From the NCBI RefSeq assembly GCF_947495995.1, contig NZ_CANMAX010000001.1, positions 124,001 to 188,000 of the forward strand: DNA of 64,000 nucleotides. The letters are read 5' to 3'. The notes under the pieces were generated by a model. It saw only the letters and a program-made list of their open reading frames with translations. It ran no database searches and was not told the origin of the DNA. The translations under genes and the position numbers were made by a program. The DNA is from an uncultured Tenacibaculum sp. GTDB taxonomy: Bacteria; Bacteroidota; Bacteroidia; Flavobacteriales; Flavobacteriaceae. Of the stretch, positions 8,055 through 16,544 are shown one piece after another (position 1 is the stretch's first letter; each line of letters begins with the position of its first letter).

Positions 8055-10328
8055 TTATTTTTTTAAGGTTAGTTCGACTTTGGTTCCGCTGCCATCTTCA
8101 AAAAGATCAGAAATTGTAACACTTACTTTATCTTGATACATATCGTTTAAAATAGCAATTCTATTTTTGATAGTACTCATTCCTTTAGATTTTTGTTTCA
8201 ATTGATTTTTTGTTTTCATCTCTAAAGATTTCTTTCTTCCAATTCCGTTATCTTCAATAACTATAGTAATTGAATCTTTATCTCTTTTCTGAACAGCTAT
8301 ACTCAATTCTCCTTTATCTTTTCGATAACGTAATCCGTGCCATATTGCGTTTTCAATATAAGGCTGAAGTAACATTGGAGGGATTTGAAATTCTTCTAAA
8401 TTGATAGATTTATCAACATCTATAGTATAATCAAATTTATCTCTGAAACGATTGTGTTCTAATTTCACATACAATTCTAACAATTCTATTTCTTTTTGAA
8501 ATGGAATAAAATCTTCATCTGAATTTTCTAACACAGAACGCATTAAAGCAGAAAATTCTGAAAGATATCTATTTGCATTGCGTTCATCATTGACTGCAAT
8601 AAAACTGTTTACTGAATTTAATGCGTTAAAAATAAAATGCGGATTCATTTGTGAACGCATCGATTTTAATGCCAATAAATTGTTTGCTAATTGTTGTTTT
8701 TGATTTGCTCTGTGCTTATAAAAAGTAAGTAAACTCATTAATATTAAACCTCCTACAAGTGAGTAAATTACGATTAATTGTGTTTTACTTTTTGCATTCA
8801 TTAATTCACTATCCTTAATCGCTAAACTCACTTTACTATCTGTAAGTTCGTTGTTTCTTTCTAACACTGTAATACGACTTTGATAATCTGAAATTTTCTT
8901 TGTCAATCGCTTTGCTTGATAGATTTCTTGTTCTTTTCTGATGTATAATGAATCTACAATATCAACATAATTCCTATACGTCTGAATTGCTTTTACGTGT
9001 TGACCAACAGTCGCATACACTTCAGATAATTTTCTAGTAGCATGTTTTTGAACTTCTAAATCTTCTTTTTGTCCGGCTTCTTCAACACTCTTTTCTAAAT
9101 ATTCGATAGCTTCAGCATAATTTGCTTTTTGTACGTAAGCATTTCCGATCTTATAATTTAGTTTTTGAGATGTTAAAGAATCTTTTACTTCTTCATTTTC
9201 TTCAGCTATGAATCTAGAAATTGGATTATCATCTCCATTAATGCTGTCAGTTTTAAGTTTATTTAAATAATCTATTTTATTTGCTGGATCATCAACACTT
9301 TTTAAAAGCTCTTTTCTCAGTTTTATCTCATTATCATATTGCCTTGTTTCGTTGTAAAAATCAGCTACTTCTTGCTGTACTTTTAAAGCTGGTTTTTTCG
9401 GTAATTCAGAAGCTTCTTTTAGTGTTATACTAATTGTTGTATTCGCTGTACTTAAATCACCCTCTCTAGCATATATATTTGCCAGTTTTGTATTGATATC
9501 TAATGTTACATCACTAATAGCTTTATCTTTAGCTAACTTTAATCCTCTTTCGTAATATTCTTTAGCTTCTTTGTCTTTACTCTCTTGAGAAAGCGCATCA
9601 CCTAAACCTTCAAATACTTGGACTTTTTCATAGTTACTCAACTTATCTTTCATTAATAACTTATAAGTATTTTCACTGTCTTCATATTTCTTGGCTAGAA
9701 ATTGAGTTTTTGCCAACTGTAATCTAGTTTCTGTCTTTTCATTAATCTGTAATGAAATCTTATAATTACTTATCGCAATATCATATTGTTTCCAATGAAA
9801 GTAAATGTCTCCTAAAACCTTGTAAGTATTAGCGTTTCTCTTTTTAGATTCATTTGCTTCTAAAGCTTCTTCAATAAAATGGATACTTTTATCTAGATTT
9901 TTTTCCTTGTAAAACAAGGCAGAATCCATGATTTGTGTGTAGTTTGGAGATATTATCTTTTGTTGTTTCCCTCTTAATTTATTTATGCTTTTTTTAAAAT
10001 AACTCGGATTGTCTGTTATCTGAATTAAGATATCATCTTTAACTCTTATGACTTCTCTTACTGTTTCAAAGTCAGGATGTCGAACAATTAATTCATCATC
10101 AATTCTTGCTTTTACTCTGTAATACCCATTTGCATCACATTTTGATGTAGTAAAAGAGTTTATACTTATTTCAGCATTTCTTATATAAACGTTATTCTCT
10201 GTATCAAAAATTCGAACTTTTAACTCAAAACCTCCACCTTTGTTTAAAATTGAATTTTGCGAATTGATTTTCAAAAAACTAAGTAAAAAAAGAAAAAATG
10301 CTATGTAATATTTTAATTTCACCTTCAA
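8055..10328 (-). CDS. TPR-containing LytS-type sensor histidine kinase
   Basis: 757 residues. Signal peptide (1-23); a carboxypeptidase-regulatory-like beta domain (about 33-108); at least six TPR units (about 130-450), for example YKVLGDIYFHWKQYDIAISN and KLSEVYATVGQHVKAIQTYR; a coiled coil (about 465-510); one membrane helix (about 517-536); then a His_kinase domain with phosphoacceptor H564 in RSQMNPHFIFNAL and a HATPase with NAIWHGLRYR and IEDNGIGR. This layout of periplasmic TPRs, one membrane helix and a LytS-type kinase is common in Bacteroidota. The TPR array probably senses a periplasmic protein or ligand. The start is the ATG at 10328, with a 200-base divergent spacer to the SIMPL gene. 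Confidence 0.93.
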   Translation of the reverse strand: MKVKLKYYIAFFLFLLSFLKINSQNSILNKGGGFELKVRIFDTENNVYIRNAEISINSFTTSKCDANGYYRVKARIDDELIVRHPDFETVREVIRVKDDILIQITDNPSYFKKSINKLRGKQQKIISPNYTQIMDSALFYKEKNLDKSIHFIEEALEANESKKRNANTYKVLGDIYFHWKQYDIAISNYKISLQINEKTETRLQLAKTQFLAKKYEDSENTYKLLMKDKLSNYEKVQVFEGLGDALSQESKDKEAKEYYERGLKLAKDKAISDVTLDINTKLANIYAREGDLSTANTTISITLKEASELPKKPALKVQQEVADFYNETRQYDNEIKLRKELLKSVDDPANKIDYLNKLKTDSINGDDNPISRFIAEENEEVKDSLTSQKLNYKIGNAYVQKANYAEAIEYLEKSVEEAGQKEDLEVQKHATRKLSEVYATVGQHVKAIQTYRNYVDIVDSLYIRKEQEIYQAKRLTKKISDYQSRITVLERNNELTDSKVSLAIKDSELMNAKSKTQLIVIYSLVGGLILMSLLTFYKHRANQKQQLANNLLALKSMRSQMNPHFIFNALNSVNSFIAVNDERNANRYLSEFSALMRSVLENSDEDFIPFQKEIELLELYVKLEHNRFRDKFDYTIDVDKSINLEEFQIPPMLLQPYIENAIWHGLRYRKDKGELSIAVQKRDKDSITIVIEDNGIGRKKSLEMKTKNQLKQKSKGMSTIKNRIAILNDMYQDKVSVTISDLFEDGSGTKVELTLKK

Positions 10329-10403
10329 TTTCTTAATAAATAATATGTAAACTTATCACCAAAAAACCAATAAAAAAAATGCGGTTCTTTAGATTTTATC
10401 CTT

Positions 10404-10447
10404 AAAACCATTGAAAAAGTAAGCTTTACTCAGCTTAAAAAACCATT
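10404..10447. promoter_or_regulatory. Repeat cluster upstream of the LytS-type kinase gene
   Basis: Between the divergent kinase and SIMPL genes, AAAACCATTGA (10404-10414) and AAAACCATTCA (10439-10449) form a direct repeat with a 35-base period. Between them lies a perfect inverted repeat TAAGCT-N6-AGCTTA (10420-10437). LytTR regulators bind direct repeats, so autoregulation is possible. Nothing in the sequence proves binding. Confidence 0.3.
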
Positions 10448-10504
10448 CACTAACCAAAAACTACATTTTACTCATATCCGTTTTTTTTAGAAAAAGGTTG
10501 CTTC

Positions 10505-10512
10505 TAATTTTG
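10505..10512 (+). promoter_or_regulatory. Putative -7 promoter element for the SIMPL gene
   Basis: TAATTTTG matches the Bacteroidota -7 consensus TAnnTTTG and lies 20 bases before the start codon at 10533. The -33 region is a T-run without a clear TTTG. Confidence 0.45.
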
Positions 10513-10532
10513 ACTTCAGAATAAAACGAGTT

Positions 10533-11228
10533 ATGAAAAGAATAGCAATAATAATCTTCACATTAATTTCCTTTGTGAGTTTTTCACAAAACAATACGAA
10601 TGAAAAACCATATATTGAAGTAACTGGAACCGCTGAAAAGGAAGTAATTCCTAACGAAATATACCTAGATGTTCCTGTTGAAGAACGCATTGAAAAAGGG
10701 AAGAAAATTACCATTCAAGAAATTGAAACAGAATTAAAAAAAGAACTGCAATCTTGTGGTGTTTCTGAGCAAAGTTTATCAATCTCAAATTTAAATTCGA
10801 AACTTGTAAAAACTGGATGGTGGAATAAAGAGATTCTCGCTACTGCAGATTATGAGTTGAAAATTAACGATGCTGGGATTCTTAAAGATGTTTTTGAAAT
10901 CTTTGATCGCTTAAAAATTAAAAATGCTAGGATAACAAAAGCATCACATAATAAAATTGAAGAAATACGAAAAGAAGTTCGCATTTCTGCTATAAAAGCT
11001 GCTAAAGACAAAGCTAATTATTTCCTAAATGCCATTGGAGAACAAACTGGTAAATCTTTAATTGTGAGAGATGTCGGTAATCAACAAATTAATAATTTCT
11101 CTTTTGCTAATGTTGCCTACAAGCAAAACAAGTTGATGTCTAGAGATGTAAAATTAAAACAAGGAAATATTCAATTTCAAAATATAACGGTTTCATCAAG
11201 CATATATGTGAAATTTGAAATCAAATAA
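10533..11228 (+). CDS. SIMPL-domain (DUF541) exported protein
   Basis: 231 residues with a signal peptide ending FSQN. The SIMPL/DUF541 fold starts at YIEVTGTAEKEVIPNEIYLD and continues with a typical pair of swivelling domains, including the helix RKEVRISAIKAAKDKANYFL and the strand pattern VSSSIYVKFEIK at the end. Members such as BP26 assemble into periplasmic channel-like oligomers; the physiological role is poorly known. It is monocistronic: its own -7 box lies upstream and a strong hairpin terminator follows directly. Confidence 0.9.
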   Translation: MKRIAIIIFTLISFVSFSQNNTNEKPYIEVTGTAEKEVIPNEIYLDVPVEERIEKGKKITIQEIETELKKELQSCGVSEQSLSISNLNSKLVKTGWWNKEILATADYELKINDAGILKDVFEIFDRLKIKNARITKASHNKIEEIRKEVRISAIKAAKDKANYFLNAIGEQTGKSLIVRDVGNQQINNFSFANVAYKQNKLMSRDVKLKQGNIQFQNITVSSSIYVKFEIK

Positions 11229-11249
11229 ATGAGGAGAAAAAGTGATAAA

Positions 11250-11278
11250 AAAAGAGCAACAAAATTGTTGCTCTTTTA
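11250..11278. terminator. Bidirectional terminator between the SIMPL and glucosaminidase genes
   Basis: AAAGAGCAACA (11251-11261) pairs with TGTTGCTCTTT (11266-11276) around AAAT, followed by T on the plus strand and preceded by an A-run that is a U-run on the minus strand. It lies between convergent stops and overlaps the stop codon of the minus-strand gene. Confidence 0.85.
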
Positions 11279-12118
11279 TCTTTTTAAAACTAATTGCTGA
11301 CCAATACTTATTGTATTTCCTTTTAATCCGTTCAATTGTTTTAAATCTTTAACCGAAGTTTTAAATTTTCTAGCTATAGAATATAGCGTATCTCCTTTAA
11401 TTACCTTGTAATAAAACCTAGTATTGGTATCGTCACTAGTTACTACAGTTGTATTCTCAGTTTCTTTAGAAGTTTCTTTTTTATACTTTTCTCTATCGTA
11501 TTTTGTTAAATCGTATTTCTTAATTAATGCGATAAGTTTTTGGGGATATTTTTTATCTGTAGCATAACCTGCTCTTTTTAAACCATAAGCCCAACCTTTG
11601 TAATCAGTTGTTCGTAATTTAAATAGTTTTGAATATCTTTTTCTTGAAGTCAAAAATTTTGAATGATCTTCATAAGAACGTTCTGGGTGTACATATTTTC
11701 TGAAACATTCCGCAATTCTATCATCATCATGAGTAACACTTTTACCTTTCCATCCTCTGTGACATTTAATTCCAAAGTGATTATTAGAACGAATTGCTAA
11801 ATTACTTCTTCCACTTCCTGATTCTAAAATTCCTTGAGCTAGTGTAATACTTGCTGGAATTTTATATTTATGCATTTCTCTTACGGCTATAGGCGCAAAT
11901 TTTTCAACATAGTCTTGAGTCGTTTTTACGATACTAGCTGTTGTTCTTTTTTTCTTTTTTGTTGGAGTTACTTTTGGAATTTCTGTAGATCCGTCTACTT
12001 CATGATCATCTACAACAACTGGTTTTTGAGGTGTTCTGTTTATTACTTGTTTTTTTGAACCACAACTAGACAACAATACTATTGCTGTAACACTCCATAA
12101 AATAAATCTCAGCTTCAT
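11276..12118 (-). CDS. Lipoprotein glucosaminidase with LysM
   Basis: 280 residues. Lipobox LLSSC with the modified Cys at about residue 19, then a basic linker, then a mannosyl-glycoprotein endo-beta-N-acetylglucosaminidase (GH73-type) domain: KYKIPASITLAQGILESGSG with the catalytic Glu of the family, NNHFGIKCHRGWKG, and SYEDHSKFL; a C-terminal LysM domain covers about 233-279 (VIKGDTLYSIARKFKTSVKD). It should cut peptidoglycan glycan strands while held at the outer membrane. One base separates its start from the stop of the PLP gene, so the two genes are coupled. Confidence 0.92.
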   Translation of the reverse strand: MKLRFILWSVTAIVLLSSCGSKKQVINRTPQKPVVVDDHEVDGSTEIPKVTPTKKKKRTTASIVKTTQDYVEKFAPIAVREMHKYKIPASITLAQGILESGSGRSNLAIRSNNHFGIKCHRGWKGKSVTHDDDRIAECFRKYVHPERSYEDHSKFLTSRKRYSKLFKLRTTDYKGWAYGLKRAGYATDKKYPQKLIALIKKYDLTKYDREKYKKETSKETENTTVVTSDDTNTRFYYKVIKGDTLYSIARKFKTSVKDLKQLNGLKGNTISIGQQLVLKR

Positions 12119-13054
12119 TTACACCTTTATTAAATCAATATTTTTCTTCAGTAACTTCTTATTAATTCCATCTATTCCTTGGATTCCTCCTGTATGAATG
12201 GCTAAGATTTTACTTCCTTTTTTAAACTTTCCTTTGTTAATCAAATCTACAATTCCAAAAAGCATTTTTCCTGTATAAATCGGATCAAGTAAAATTGATG
12301 TTTCAGATTTAAATCTATTTATAAAGTGAATTAAATCTTCATTAAACTTACCATAACCTCCGAAGTTATAATCTAAATTTAATGTCCAGTTTTCTTTTGT
12401 TGTAAACTTTCGTATTTCATCATACAAAAAGTTTCCTTTTAAAGCTGGAAAACCAATTACTTCTTGATTTGTATGTACCGAGTTTATTAATCCAGAAATT
12501 GTACCTCCTGTTCCAACAGCCGTACAAATATAGTCGAATTTTTGATCTTCATTTGACAATATTTCTTCACAACCTTTTATGGCTAAGGGATTTGTTCCTC
12601 CTTCGGGAATTAAATAAAAATCACCAAAAGTATCTCTTAAAGAATTGATAAAATTTGTTTCCGTTTTCTCTCTATACGCTGTTCTTGAAACAAACTTAAA
12701 CTCCATTCCGTGTTCATGAGCTACTTTTAGTGTTTGATTGGTTTTTAAAACTTCTTCAAAATTTTCAGCTAATTCTTCACCTCTAACTACACCAATAGTT
12801 TTTAATCCGCTTAAATTGCCAGCAACTGCAGTTGCAACAATATGGTTAGAATAAGCTCCTCCAAAAGTTAACAAACTTTGATGTTTATAACGTTTCGCTT
12901 CTGAAATATTATGTTTTAGCTTTCTGAATTTATTACCTGAAACGAATTCATGAATTTTATCTTCTCTTTTTATCCACAGCTCTACATCACTTCCTGCAAT
13001 CTCTTTAAGAAGAACTTGTTGATTTTCTGAAATGAACTCGTTATCAAATAGCAT
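12119..13054 (-). CDS. PLP-dependent ACC deaminase / D-cysteine desulfhydrase family protein
   Basis: 311 residues of the fold-type II (tryptophan synthase beta) family. The PLP lysine is K42 in SGNKFRKLKHN, and the cofactor phosphate loop is VGTGGTISGL (about 195). LTFGGAYSNH gives the conserved Ser-Asn-His used for substrate. Members are 1-aminocyclopropane-1-carboxylate deaminases or D-cysteine desulfhydrases; in this phylum D-cysteine desulfhydrase is more plausible but the sequence alone does not decide. It is coupled to the glucosaminidase gene and starts two bases after the stop of the TPR gene, which suggests a single operon reading 14079 to 11276. Confidence 0.88.
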   Translation of the reverse strand: MLFDNEFISENQQVLLKEIAGSDVELWIKREDKIHEFVSGNKFRKLKHNISEAKRYKHQSLLTFGGAYSNHIVATAVAGNLSGLKTIGVVRGEELAENFEEVLKTNQTLKVAHEHGMEFKFVSRTAYREKTETNFINSLRDTFGDFYLIPEGGTNPLAIKGCEEILSNEDQKFDYICTAVGTGGTISGLINSVHTNQEVIGFPALKGNFLYDEIRKFTTKENWTLNLDYNFGGYGKFNEDLIHFINRFKSETSILLDPIYTGKMLFGIVDLINKGKFKKGSKILAIHTGGIQGIDGINKKLLKKNIDLIKV

Positions 13055-13056
13055 AA

Positions 13057-14079
13057 TTATTTAAACTCTTTTTCTAACCAATCGATAAAAAGACGCATTT
13101 TGTCTTCATTATTTTCAATCCATATTTTAGATTTAATATCTAATTGACTAATGAATTTACAATAAGTTTCTATATGATCACTATTTCCTACTTTACTGAA
13201 AAAAGGCACATAAAAATTCCACCAAATACTTTTCTCATCTTTCTTATCTGAAAAATCTCCTAACAGCGTAAAAATTTGCTTTGTTTTTTCTACGAATACT
13301 TCACTTTCAGATTTTTCTTTACCGTCCTTTTCTTTTTCTTTTTTAGAAATTTCCATTACAGACATCATCATTTCTATACCAGTAAACTCAGAGTTTAAAT
13401 CTGAAGGACTTAAATTTATAGTGATATTCTTTCCATCTTTATCTTTATTTACACTTGTGTTTAAGTTCTTTTTTAAGATGTTGTAAATTTCTTCTGCTCT
13501 TAATGATTCTGGCTCAACAAATAAAAAATAGTAACTAGCTAATAACGCTGGAACTCTCTCTTTTTTAGCGTCATTAATTTTTGCTAAATAAAAATGACTT
13601 GATCCATGAAGTGGATTGTCTAAAATTGCTTTTTTAAAGTGTTTTTCAGCATTATCATATTCATTAATTTTTAAATAATTAATCGCTAAATTAAAATGTA
13701 ACAAATAGTTATCTCCTACTTTTTCTATTCCTTCTTCAAATACTTTTATTGATTTCTTAGTTTTACCCAACATATCTAAAGCATTTCCTTTGTTTATATA
13801 CGCTGGTAATAAATGTTCTTTTCCTTTTTTCAAGATTTTATCACAATACTTCACTGTCTTTTTGAAATCTTTTAGACTGAAATACGAAAGTGAAATCTCA
13901 TAATTAGCAAGCTCTGAGCCTGGTTTTAATTTTAGCGCTTTTTTGTAATAATCAATAGCTTCTTCGTAATTCCCTTTATCGTGATGAGATATTCCTATCT
14001 CTATCAACTTTGTGAAATTATCTTGTCCTTGAACAAGAATAGTAACCATTAATAAAAATGTAGTAATAATCTTTTTCAT
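13057..14079 (-). CDS. Exported TPR protein
   Basis: 340 residues, signal peptide 1-18 (ending VQGQ). TPR units fill about 20-190: IGISHHDKGNYEEAIDYYKK, ELANYEISLSYFSLKDFKKT, INKGNALDMLGKTKKSIKVF and NLAINYLKINEYDNAEKHFK. The last 150 residues are non-repeat and acidic-basic, ending KMRLFIDWLEKEFK. It is probably a periplasmic scaffold. No partner is evident from the neighbours. Confidence 0.85.
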   Translation of the reverse strand: MKKIITTFLLMVTILVQGQDNFTKLIEIGISHHDKGNYEEAIDYYKKALKLKPGSELANYEISLSYFSLKDFKKTVKYCDKILKKGKEHLLPAYINKGNALDMLGKTKKSIKVFEEGIEKVGDNYLLHFNLAINYLKINEYDNAEKHFKKAILDNPLHGSSHFYLAKINDAKKERVPALLASYYFLFVEPESLRAEEIYNILKKNLNTSVNKDKDGKNITINLSPSDLNSEFTGIEMMMSVMEISKKEKEKDGKEKSESEVFVEKTKQIFTLLGDFSDKKDEKSIWWNFYVPFFSKVGNSDHIETYCKFISQLDIKSKIWIENNEDKMRLFIDWLEKEFK

Positions 14080-14095
14080 AGTTTATATAGTTTAG

Positions 14096-16012
14096 TTAAA
14101 AATTCGAAATTTTCTCTTCTACTTCTTCCCATTCTAGCATTAAATCATCAAGCTTTTTCTTCTTCCCTTTATATTCTTCAAAGAAATTTGGTCGTGAAGA
14201 AACTTCTTCATAATTCTGGGCTAATTCTAAATCTATGGCTTCAATTTCAGCTTCTAAATCAGAAATTAAATTTTCAACTTTAGACGATCTATTCTTTAAT
14301 TTTCTTAGCTCTTTCTCTTCCTCTTTAGATAATTTATAAGCCTCTTTTTTACTTGTTGATTTTTCTTCTTTTACAACTGTTTTCTTTTCAGCTTCACGTA
14401 AGCTTTCCATTTTATGTTGCTCTAAGAAATAATCTATTCCTCCTAAATATTTTTTTATTTCCTTATCCTTAAAACCATAAACATTGGTTGCTAAACCTTG
14501 AAGGAAATCCCGATCGTGAGAAACTAAAATTAAGGTTCCTTTAAAATTTTGCAATGCTTTTTTAAGCACATTTTTAGACGCAATATCTAAGTGGTTTGTA
14601 GGCTCATCCATTATTAACACATTAAATGGCGTCATTAATAACCTACATAATGCTAATCGATTTCTTTCACCTCCAGATAATACTTTCGCCTTTTTATCTA
14701 CAGCTTCTCCTCCAAACAAAAAGGCTCCTAACATATCTCTAACTTTTACTCTATTAGTATCGTTAGCAGCTTCTTCTACAATTTCTAAAACTGTTTTTTC
14801 AGGTGGTAAATACTCGGATTGATTCTGAGCAAAATATCCAACTTCTACATTATGACCTAACTTTAAATTTCCTTCAAAAGGAATTTCTCCAACAATCATT
14901 TTTGCTAAAGTTGATTTTCCTTGTCCGTTTTGACCAACAAAAGCAACTTTCGCATTTCTTTCTATCATTAAATTCACATCAGAAAGTACATGCTTATTCC
15001 CGTAACTTTTGCTTACATCTTCAGCTTCTACAACTATTTTCCCTGGTTCTTTGGAAATTTCAAAGCGAACATTCATTACTGCATTTTCATCTTGATCTAC
15101 TTCTATTCGCTCAACCTTATCTAACTTTTTTATCAAAGATTGCGCCATAGATGCTTTGCTAGCCTTGGCTCTAAATTTTTCAATTAATTGCTCGGTTCTT
15201 TTTATTTCTTTTTCCTGATTCTTCTGAGCTTGTAATTGTTTTTCTTTAATATCTGCGCGTTGCTCTAGATATTTAGAATATGCTTTTTTGTAATCGTAGA
15301 TTTGTCCTAATGAAATTTCGATAGTTCTATTCGTAACATTATCCAAGAACATTTTATCATGCGATACTGTTACTATAGCTCCGGCATAACTCTTTAAAAA
15401 GTCTTCTAACCAAATGATTGACTCAATATCTAAGTGGTTGGTAGGCTCATCTAACAATAAAACATCGTTATTCTGTAATAATAACTTTGCTAGCTCAATA
15501 CGCATTCTCCAACCTCCAGAAAATGTATCTGTGAGTTTATCAAAATCTTCTCTTTGGAAACCTAAACCCTGAAGAATTTTTTCTGTATCTCCTTGGTAAT
15601 TATAACCACCAATAAGTTCGTAACGCTCAGTAAGTTCATTTAAATCAACAATCAATTGATTATAACTTTCGCTTTCGTAATCTGTACGTTCTGCTAATTG
15701 CTTATTGATCCCTTCTAGTTTTCCTTCAATTTCTTTGATTTCTTCAAAAGCTTGATATGCTTCTTCAAGAATAGTTCTTCCTTGAACAAAATCAATATCC
15801 TGGCGCAAGAAACCTATACTAATATCTTTATCGAAAGCTAAAGTACCGCCACTACTTTCAATGTCTTTTGCAAGTACTTTTAATAATGTTGATTTTCCTG
15901 CTCCATTTTTACCAATGAGTCCTACTCGATCTCCTTTTATCAATTTAAAAGTAATACCTGAGAACAAGTCTGTTCCCATAAAAGAAACGGTTAAATTATG
16001 TACGTTTAGCAT
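14096..16012 (-). CDS. ABC-F family ATPase (translation factor type)
   Basis: 638 residues with two ATP-binding cassettes and no membrane segment. Cassette 1: Walker A GKNGAGKST (about 34-42), signature FSGGWRMRIELAKLL, Walker B LLLDEPTNHLD. Cassette 2: Walker A GQNGQGKST (about 358), signature LSGGERNRLALCRLL, Walker B LIMDEPTNHLD. Between them lies the P-site tRNA interaction-type linker rich in Lys and Glu (DIKEKQLQAQKNQEKEIKRT). A C-terminal coiled coil (about 545-638) is the Uup-type extension. ABC-F proteins act at the ribosomal E site. A plausible -7 box TAAGTTTG lies about 85 bases upstream in the shared spacer with the DUF983 gene. Confidence 0.93.
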   Translation of the reverse strand: MLNVHNLTVSFMGTDLFSGITFKLIKGDRVGLIGKNGAGKSTLLKVLAKDIESSGGTLAFDKDISIGFLRQDIDFVQGRTILEEAYQAFEEIKEIEGKLEGINKQLAERTDYESESYNQLIVDLNELTERYELIGGYNYQGDTEKILQGLGFQREDFDKLTDTFSGGWRMRIELAKLLLQNNDVLLLDEPTNHLDIESIIWLEDFLKSYAGAIVTVSHDKMFLDNVTNRTIEISLGQIYDYKKAYSKYLEQRADIKEKQLQAQKNQEKEIKRTEQLIEKFRAKASKASMAQSLIKKLDKVERIEVDQDENAVMNVRFEISKEPGKIVVEAEDVSKSYGNKHVLSDVNLMIERNAKVAFVGQNGQGKSTLAKMIVGEIPFEGNLKLGHNVEVGYFAQNQSEYLPPEKTVLEIVEEAANDTNRVKVRDMLGAFLFGGEAVDKKAKVLSGGERNRLALCRLLMTPFNVLIMDEPTNHLDIASKNVLKKALQNFKGTLILVSHDRDFLQGLATNVYGFKDKEIKKYLGGIDYFLEQHKMESLREAEKKTVVKEEKSTSKKEAYKLSKEEEKELRKLKNRSSKVENLISDLEAEIEAIDLELAQNYEEVSSRPNFFEEYKGKKKKLDDLMLEWEEVEEKISNF

Positions 16013-16090
16013 TTAATATTAGTAATTATAATTTCTTAATAGGTATATTTTATATGGATAACTATTAAGTCCTATTTATTTTTCGGAAAT

Positions 16091-16122
16091 TTGTACAAAC
16101 TTACAAAACTGTATTCGTACAG
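16091..16122. promoter_or_regulatory. Palindromes in the ABC-F / DUF983 divergent spacer
   Basis: A perfect TTGTACAA (16091-16098) and CTGTA-TTCG-TACAG (16109-16122) lie within 35 bases, between the minus-strand ABC-F start and the plus-strand DUF983 start. They share the core TGTAC/GTACA and overlap the likely minus-strand -7 box TAAGTTTG (16095-16102). They may be an operator or chance palindromes in AT-rich DNA. Confidence 0.3.
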
Positions 16123-16142
16123 CATCCCAAAAATACCACAAT

Positions 16143-16544
16143 ATGCTAGGCAAAGGATCTAAATTAAATAGCATTTTAAATAATAAATGCCCTAGATGTC
16201 AAAAAGGTGATTTTTTTAAGCATAAAGCTTCATTTAACATTAATAAAGTGACTACAATTCACGATAATTGTTCGCATTGTAATTTAAAATACATGATGGA
16301 GCCTTCTTTCTTTTTTGGAGCTATGTATGTAAATTATGCTTTAGCTGTTGCACTTTTTGTAGTTATTTTTATTATTTCGAAAGTGTTTTTGCAACAAACT
16401 ATTATAACAAGTTTTGTTGCGGTTGTTGTAGTTTCATTATTATTAACTCCCTTTACAATTCGTTTATCTCGAATTATTTGGATTAATTTATTCGTGCATT
16501 ACGATAAAAAATATGCTGATAAAAAGGTGGAAGAAATTAATTAA
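16143..16544 (+). CDS. DUF983 membrane protein
   Basis: 133 residues. A zinc-ribbon-like pair NNKCPRCQKGDFF (about 18-30) and DNCSHCNLKY (about 41-50) is followed by PSFFFGAMYVNYALAVALFV and a second hydrophobic segment, giving two membrane helices, the standard DUF983 form. The role of the family is unknown. Its 3' end overlaps the convergent FAD oxidoreductase gene by 8 bases. Confidence 0.9.
   Translation: MLGKGSKLNSILNNKCPRCQKGDFFKHKASFNINKVTTIHDNCSHCNLKYMMEPSFFFGAMYVNYALAVALFVVIFIISKVFLQQTIITSFVAVVVVSLLLTPFTIRLSRIIWINLFVHYDKKYADKKVEEIN

Noticed and set aside
10487..10714. Antisense ORF of 75 codons across the SIMPL gene start
   Set aside because: It is a frame shadow of the SIMPL gene with no coding features of its own.
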